Assembly (NCBI RefSeq): GCF_014892575.1
Contig: NZ_JADBGI010000020.1
Span: 42,641 to 106,640, forward strand
Origin: Nocardiopsis coralli
GTDB taxonomy: Bacteria > Actinomycetota > Actinomycetes > Streptosporangiales > Streptosporangiaceae
DNA length: 64,000 nt
Direction of reading: 5' to 3'
The translations under genes were made by a program, and so were the position numbers. Under the pieces are notes generated by a model. The model had not been told where the DNA came from and did no database searches. It was given only the letters and a program-made list of their open reading frames with translations. Below are positions 59,995 through 64,000 of this stretch, piece after piece. Numbering within the stretch: position 1 is the stretch's first letter; each line of letters starts with the position of its first letter.

Positions 59995-60024
59995 TGGACA
60001 ACGGTGCCGACAGCGTGCCATTCT
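59995..60024 (+). promoter_or_regulatory. Leaderless promoter of the sulfate-reduction operon
   Basis: TGGACA (59995-60000) and CATTCT (60019-60024) are 18 bp apart; +1 is predicted at about 60031, one base before the leader-peptide ATG. Confidence 0.6.
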
Positions 60025-60031
60025 CACAGGC

Positions 60032-60121
60032 ATGATCGCTGCTCTGGATCCCATGCTCTGCGTGCGCCGCCACGTGGACTTTCAGCGGGTCCGCAGCGCC
60101 ATCTGTCGCAGCGTCGGTTGA
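60032..60121 (+). CDS. 29-aa putative leader peptide (Cys/sulfur attenuator)
   Basis: A tiny leaderless gene upstream of sulfite reductase, containing two Cys (10 and 25) and the conserved 'RRHVDFQRVRSAICRS' of the actinobacterial putative leader peptides found before sulfur and thiol genes. A shorter start at 60053 (22 aa) is in frame. Related Cys-rich leaderless ORFs in mycobacteria act as cysteine-responsive attenuators, and the same is proposed here. Confidence 0.75.
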   Translation: MIAALDPMLCVRRHVDFQRVRSAICRSVG

Positions 60122-60139
60122 TTTCGCCGCACTGTGTGA

Positions 60140-60162
60140 CGCACCCACGACACAGGGGTGCG
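60140..60162 (+). promoter_or_regulatory. Possible attenuation hairpin after the leader peptide
   Basis: A 7-bp stem (60140-60146 with 60156-60162), loop of 9 nt, 18 nt beyond the leader stop codon. Position suits coupling of ribosome stalling to downstream expression. Confidence 0.35.
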
Positions 60163-60314
60163 CGCGGCCCCCGGCGCCTGCTCTTCCTCGACTCCCACTC
60201 ACCGTGGTTCTCTCCCGTACCGATCTCGCACGACGGCGTGCGCTCGCGGATACGGGCCGGTGGTGCGGGCGCACGGGTCGCGAGCTCCCCGCGATTCTTT
60301 CGGAGACACCCGCG

Positions 60315-62006
60315 ATGCCTCCCTCTTCCGCGCAGACCGGCAACGCCCCCACCAAGGCCAGGCGACGCCGCGGCGAGGGCCAGTGGGCCCTCGGCTACCG
60401 TGAGCCGCTCAACAAGAACGAGGAGAACAAGAAGAACGACGACGGGCTCAACGTCCGCGATCGGATCATCAACGTCTACTCCAAGGCCGGGTTCGACTCG
60501 ATCGACCCCGCCGACCTGCGGGGCCGGTTCCGCTGGTTCGGCCTCTACACCCAGCGCGCCCCGGGCATCGACGGCGGCAAGACGGCCGTGCTCGAGCCGG
60601 AGGAGCTCGACGACCGCTACTTCATGATGCGTGTGCGCATCGACGGCGGGCAGCTCTCCGCCGCCCAGCTGCGCGCCGTCGCCGAGATCTCCCGCGACTA
60701 CGCGCGCGACACCGCCGACATCACCGACCGGCAGAACGTCCAGTACCACTGGATCCGCGTAGAGGACGTTCCGGCGATCTGGGAGAAACTCGAGGCGGTC
60801 GGGCTGTCCACGACCGAGGCCTGCGGTGACACGCCCCGTGTCATCCTCGGCTGCCCCCTGGCCGGTGTGGCCGAGGAGGAAATCCTCGACGCGAGCCCGC
60901 AGATCGAGCAGATCTACGAGGACCACATCGGCAGCCCCCTGTACTCGAACCTGCCGCGCAAGTTCAAGTCCTCCATCTCGGGCTGCACAACGCACTGCGT
61001 CAATCACGAGATCAACGACGTCGCCTTCGTGGGCGTGCGCAACGAGAACGGCGAGACCGGCTACGACCTGTTCGTGGGCGGCGGGCTCTCCACCAACCCC
61101 ATGTTCGCCAAGCGTCTGGGCACGTTCGTGCGCCCCGACCAGGTGAGCGAGGTGTGGGCCGGGGTCTGCTCGGTCTTCCGGGACTACGGGTTCCGGCGCC
61201 TGCGCACCCGCGCGCGCATCAAGTTCCTCATCAAGGAGTGGGGCGCGGAGAAGTTCCGCGAGGTGCTGGAGAACGAGTACCTGGGCTACAGCCTTCCGGA
61301 CGGGCCCGGCCCGGAGCTGGACGAGGGCCTGCGGCGCGACCACGTGGGTGTGCGTCCCCAGCGCGACGGCAAGTTCTACGTCGGTTTCGCACCGAAGGTC
61401 GGCCGTGTCACCGGCACCTCGCTGCTGCGCGTGGCCGAGATCGCCGAGACCCACGGGTCGGACCGGATCCGCACGACCGCCGACCAGAAGCTCGTGATCC
61501 TGGACATCGACGCAGACGACACAGCGGCGATCACGGCCGACCTCGAGACGGAGGGTTACGAGGTCAACCCGAGCACCTTCCGCCGCCAGACGATGGCCTG
61601 CACCGGTATCGAGTTCTGCAAGCTCGCCATCGTCGAGACCAAGGACCGGGCCGCCACGCTCATCGACGAGCTGGAGAAGCGCCTCCCCGACTTCGACGAG
61701 CCGCTGAGCATCAACGTCAACGGGTGCCCGAACTCCTGCGCCCGGATCCAGGTCGCCGACATCGGCCTCAAGGGCCAGCTCGTGATGGACGAGAACGGCG
61801 AGCAGGTGGAGGGGTACCAGATCCACCTGGGCGGGGGCATGGGCCTGACCAACAGCTTCGGCAAGAAGGTCCGCGGGTTGAAGACCACCGCCGAGGACCT
61901 TCCCGACTACGTCGAGCGGGTGCTGCGCCGGTTCAAGGACCAGAAGGAGAAGGACGAGACCTTCGCCGCCTGGGCCGCCCGCGCCGAGGACGACGACCTC
62001 AAGTAG
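60315..62006 (+). CDS. Ferredoxin-dependent nitrite/sulfite reductase, probably assimilatory sulfite reductase
   Basis: 563 aa with the tandem ferredoxin-like/siroheme domains of the family. The [4Fe-4S]-siroheme Cys are C429-x5-C435 and C471-x3-C475 ('NGCPNSC'). Six-electron reduction of sulfite to sulfide is inferred from the linked cysH and sirohydrochlorin chelatase. Siroheme-contact Arg/Lys stretches ('FRWFGLYTQRAPGIDGGK', 'RQNVQYHWIRVEDV') are present. ATG at 60315 has GGAG ten bases upstream. The leader peptide and promoter upstream suggest sulfur-responsive control. Nitrite reductase is the alternative. Confidence 0.92.
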   Translation: MPPSSAQTGNAPTKARRRRGEGQWALGYREPLNKNEENKKNDDGLNVRDRIINVYSKAGFDSIDPADLRGRFRWFGLYTQRAPGIDGGKTAVLEPEELDDRYFMMRVRIDGGQLSAAQLRAVAEISRDYARDTADITDRQNVQYHWIRVEDVPAIWEKLEAVGLSTTEACGDTPRVILGCPLAGVAEEEILDASPQIEQIYEDHIGSPLYSNLPRKFKSSISGCTTHCVNHEINDVAFVGVRNENGETGYDLFVGGGLSTNPMFAKRLGTFVRPDQVSEVWAGVCSVFRDYGFRRLRTRARIKFLIKEWGAEKFREVLENEYLGYSLPDGPGPELDEGLRRDHVGVRPQRDGKFYVGFAPKVGRVTGTSLLRVAEIAETHGSDRIRTTADQKLVILDIDADDTAAITADLETEGYEVNPSTFRRQTMACTGIEFCKLAIVETKDRAATLIDELEKRLPDFDEPLSINVNGCPNSCARIQVADIGLKGQLVMDENGEQVEGYQIHLGGGMGLTNSFGKKVRGLKTTAEDLPDYVERVLRRFKDQKEKDETFAAWAARAEDDDLK

Positions 62007-62076
62007 CCCTGCTGTGCGGGCGGCGCCACCGTGAGGCGCCGCCCGCCACCGACTCTGCGATGGAATGAGGTGCGCC

Positions 62077-62277
62077 ATGTCCGAGAGGGCCGCGCCCCAC
62101 TACTGCCCCTACTGCGGTGACGAGGACCTGGTCCCCGAGGAGGGCGCCGGCGTCAAGGGCCAGGGTTACCCGTGGTCCTGCCTCGCGTGCGCCCGGGTGT
62201 TCCGGGTGACCTACGTGGGCCTGCGTTCGGCCTCGTTCGGCAGTTCCCCCTCCCGACCGACGGAAGGCGAAGCATGA
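62077..62277 (+). CDS. Small zinc-ribbon-like CxxC protein of the sulfate-reduction operon
   Basis: 66 aa with two CxxC pairs: 'HYCPYCGDED' and 'WSCLACARVF', a compact zinc-ribbon fold. Small CxxC proteins between sulfite reductase and cysH genes are common in actinobacteria. The ATG follows GAGGTG. The stop overlaps the cysH ATG (ATGA), so both are coupled. Function unknown; a metal- or sulfur-transfer role is a guess. Confidence 0.82.
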   Translation: MSERAAPHYCPYCGDEDLVPEEGAGVKGQGYPWSCLACARVFRVTYVGLRSASFGSSPSRPTEGEA

Positions 62278-62972
62278 ACACGCACACCCCTGTGGGCGGG
62301 CCCGAGCACGCCGAGCGGGCCGCCCGTGAGCTGGAGGAGGCCTCCGCCCAGGAGATCATCGTCTGGGCCGCGGAGACCTTCGGCGAGGGCCTGTGCATGA
62401 CCTCCTCCATGGCCGACGCGCTCATGGTGGACCTGGCCTCCCGGCAGGTGCCCGGGATCGACGTCATCTTCCTCGACACCGGGTACCACTTCGCGGAGAC
62501 CATCGGGACCCGCGACGCCGTGGACTCCATCTACGACATCAACCTGGTGACCGTGGAGCCGCGGCGCACGGTGCCCGAGCAGGACGCCGCCCTGGGCCCG
62601 CGCCTGTTCGGGCGCAACCCGGAGATCTGCTGCCACCTGCGCAAGGTCGAGCCCTTGCAGCGGGCGCTGGAGCCCTACTCGGCGTGGCTGACGGGCCTGC
62701 GACGCGAGGACTCGGTGACCCGCCGCGAGACCCCGGTCGTGCAGTGGGACCCGAAGCGGAAGATGACCAAGGTCAACCCGATCGCACGCTGGACGCAGGA
62801 CGACGTGGACACCTACATGGCCGACCACGGTGTGCTGGTCAACCCGCTGCAGGACGACGGGTTCCCGTCCATCGGCTGCGAGCCCTGCACGCGGCGGGTG
62901 GAGCCCGGCGAGGACCCGCGCAGCGGCCGGTGGGCCGGCACGGGCAAGACCGAGTGCGGCATCCACGTGTGA
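62274..62972 (+). CDS. cysH: Phosphoadenylyl/adenylyl-sulfate reductase CysH
   Basis: A 232-aa PAPS-reductase-fold protein. Cluster Cys are CC119-120, 'GCEPC' at 201-205 (C202, C205) and the catalytic 'ECGIH' (C228), the pattern of [4Fe-4S] APS reductases of the assimilatory bacterial type. It reduces APS to sulfite with thioredoxin. Substrate loops 'SSMADALM' and 'FLDTGYHF' are present. The four-cysteine set argues for APS rather than PAPS as substrate. Confidence 0.95.
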   Translation: MNTHTPVGGPEHAERAARELEEASAQEIIVWAAETFGEGLCMTSSMADALMVDLASRQVPGIDVIFLDTGYHFAETIGTRDAVDSIYDINLVTVEPRRTVPEQDAALGPRLFGRNPEICCHLRKVEPLQRALEPYSAWLTGLRREDSVTRRETPVVQWDPKRKMTKVNPIARWTQDDVDTYMADHGVLVNPLQDDGFPSIGCEPCTRRVEPGEDPRSGRWAGTGKTECGIHV

Positions 62973-63005
62973 ACAGCCGGCCGAACGGGTGGCCGGCGCA
63001 GGGGG

Positions 63006-63809
63006 ATGACAGCGGTGACGAGGAAGGAGCAGGGCGCCCCGGCCGCAGGGGCGCCCGACACGACGATGAGCACTCCGACGCTGCTGGCCGTCGCGCACGG
63101 CAGCAGGGACCCGCGCTCGGCCCGGGCGGTGGCCGCGCTGTTCGACCGGGTGCGGGCCTTGCGGCCCGGCCTGGACGTGCGCGTCTCCTACCTGGACCAT
63201 GTCGCCCCCAGCACCGAGGACGCGCTGGCCGCGTTGGACGCCGAGGGTGCCGGGGAGGCCGTGGTGCTGCCGACGCTGTTGACCGCGGCCTTCCACAGCA
63301 AGGTGGACCTGCCGGAGGTGCTGGCGGGGGCCCGCGAGCGGGGTCTGGGTGTACGGGTGCACTACGCCGACACCCTGGGCCCGCACCCGCTGCTGCTGGA
63401 GGCGGTGGAACGGCGCCTGTCCGAGGCGGGGGCGTCGCCGTCGCCCGACACGGCGCTGGTGCTGGCCTCGGCCGGGTCCAGCGACCCGGAGGCCAACGCG
63501 ACCATCGCCGCCATGGCCCGGGAGCTGGCCGGGCGGGGCCCCTGGCGCGAGGTGGTCCCGGCCTTCGCCTCCGCCGCCTCCCCCACGCCCGGGGAGGCCG
63601 TGGCCGAGCTGCGCGCACGCGGCGCGGAGCGGGTCGCGGTGTCGGGCTACCTGCTCGCGCCCGGCTTCTTCTCCGACCGGGTGCGCAAGCAGGCGACCGA
63701 GGCCGGGGCATCGGTCGTGGCCGACGCCCTGGGGGACGTGCCCGAGCTCGCCCGGGTGGTGCTGGACCGCTACGACGCGGCCGTGGCGGCCCGTCACGCG
63801 ACGGTGTGA
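63006..63809 (+). CDS. Sirohydrochlorin chelatase-like protein (CbiX/SirB)
   Basis: A 267-aa CbiX-type protein with two CbiX/chelatase repeats. Repeat 1: 'LAVAHGSRDPRSARAV', with the metal-binding His, and 'LLTAAFHSKVDLPEVL' with the second His. Repeat 2: 'LVLASAGSSDPEANAT' and 'SGYLLAPGFFSDRV', where both His are missing. It inserts Fe or Co into sirohydrochlorin, here presumably making siroheme for the sulfite reductase. ATG 63006 is used; ATG 63066 is also possible. 33 bp after cysH. Confidence 0.9.
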   Translation: MTAVTRKEQGAPAAGAPDTTMSTPTLLAVAHGSRDPRSARAVAALFDRVRALRPGLDVRVSYLDHVAPSTEDALAALDAEGAGEAVVLPTLLTAAFHSKVDLPEVLAGARERGLGVRVHYADTLGPHPLLLEAVERRLSEAGASPSPDTALVLASAGSSDPEANATIAAMARELAGRGPWREVVPAFASAASPTPGEAVAELRARGAERVAVSGYLLAPGFFSDRVRKQATEAGASVVADALGDVPELARVVLDRYDAAVAARHATV

Positions 63810-63893
63810 TCGGGCGGGCCCCGGCGTTCTCCAGCACGTGCGAGGACACTCCTCAGTACACGTGGCGCGACGGCACGAGAGGCGGGACCCCTC

Positions 63894-64000
63894 ATGGACG
63901 TGACAGGGGTGGAAGCCGAGAACGGCCCGGCGTCCGGACGCAAGCTCTCCGGATCCGTATCGGCTTCCTCGGGACGGTTCGCGCGCGACAGGCGCCTCAC
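63894..64000 (+). CDS. Start of a gene running off the right edge
   Basis: An in-frame ATG at 63894 is followed by an uninterrupted frame to the edge (35 codons) with strong G/C third-position bias and a basic, Ser/Gly-rich N-terminus. The spacing (84 bp after CbiX) suggests the next gene of the sulfur operon, possibly a transporter component, but there is too little sequence to identify it. GAGGCGGG lies about 9-10 bases upstream. Confidence 0.45.
   Translation, partial: MDVTGVEAENGPASGRKLSGSVSASSGRFARDRRL

Noticed and set aside
60024..62078. 684-codon minus-strand frame
   Set aside because: Antisense shadow of sulfite reductase, which carries all cluster Cys.

Overview
The window is chromosomal DNA from a high-GC filamentous actinomycete. 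Evidence for this includes strong G/C bias at third codon positions, many GTG starts with 4-bp ATGA/GTGA stop-start overlaps, a complete conservon, RbpA behind a sigma-R-type promoter, a WhiB-like protein, a class-E-sortase substrate and a Streptomyces-like FabG. A Nocardiopsis-type (Streptosporangiales) genome is my best guess, not a proof. I see no tRNA, rRNA, CRISPR array, insertion sequence or prophage.

Layout. 1-3587 (minus): conservon cvnA-B-C-D plus the start of a P450 that runs off the left edge. 4223-4667 (plus): rbpA. 4788-7048 (minus): HAD phosphatase, SCO1664-family and DUF3090 genes. 7092-15756 (minus): a tightly coupled nine-gene block made of a 60-aa peptide, two alanine-racemase-fold PLP enzymes, an arginase-family protein with an RRE/PqqD-like N-terminal extension, a cystathionine-synthase-like PLP enzyme, an intact/degenerate pair of 2OG-Fe(II) oxygenase-like proteins, an MFS exporter and a double GNAT. 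16106-17786 (minus): phosphomutase-like protein and uppP. 18090-21093 (plus): aldo/keto reductase, an oxidase pseudogene and a RecD-like protein. 21180-24927 (minus): two SDRs (one FabG) and a two-component system. 25268-30361 (plus): MacB/FtsX ABC exporter and an MFS. 30413-32777 (minus): acidic protein, Ppm-type glycosyltransferase, DeoR regulator and a 45-aa membrane peptide. 32882-37539: PPTase, acyl-CoA dehydrogenase, LysR and a branched-chain-type binding lipoprotein. 37559-51502 (all minus): DedA/TVP38, AI-2E exporter plus kinase, Zur-box-associated permease/TIGR03943 pair, alanine symporter, DEAD helicase, enoyl-CoA hydratase, HTH, ABC-F, a second AI-2E and YccF. 52205-59902: Wbl, a phosphoribosyltransferase-hydrolase fusion, GNAT, MFS, LAxTG protein, beta-propeller-like membrane protein and a YihY/BrkB protein. 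60032-64000 (plus): assimilatory sulfate reduction (Cys leader peptide, sulfite reductase, small CxxC protein, CysH, CbiX).

The most interesting region is 7092-15756. It has the organisation of a RiPP pathway: a small peptide gene with its own promoter and RBS, a strong hairpin after it, then translationally coupled modifying enzymes and an exporter. All four Arg residues of the peptide lie in its C-terminal half, and the cluster encodes an arginase-family enzyme with a probable leader-binding domain. I infer a ribosomal pathway that turns Arg into Orn or Orn-derived residues, followed by PLP and 2OG chemistry. It matches no pathway I can name. It sits between the phosphomutase and DUF3090 genes, which are usually neighbours in actinobacteria, so it looks like an accessory insertion into a conserved block.
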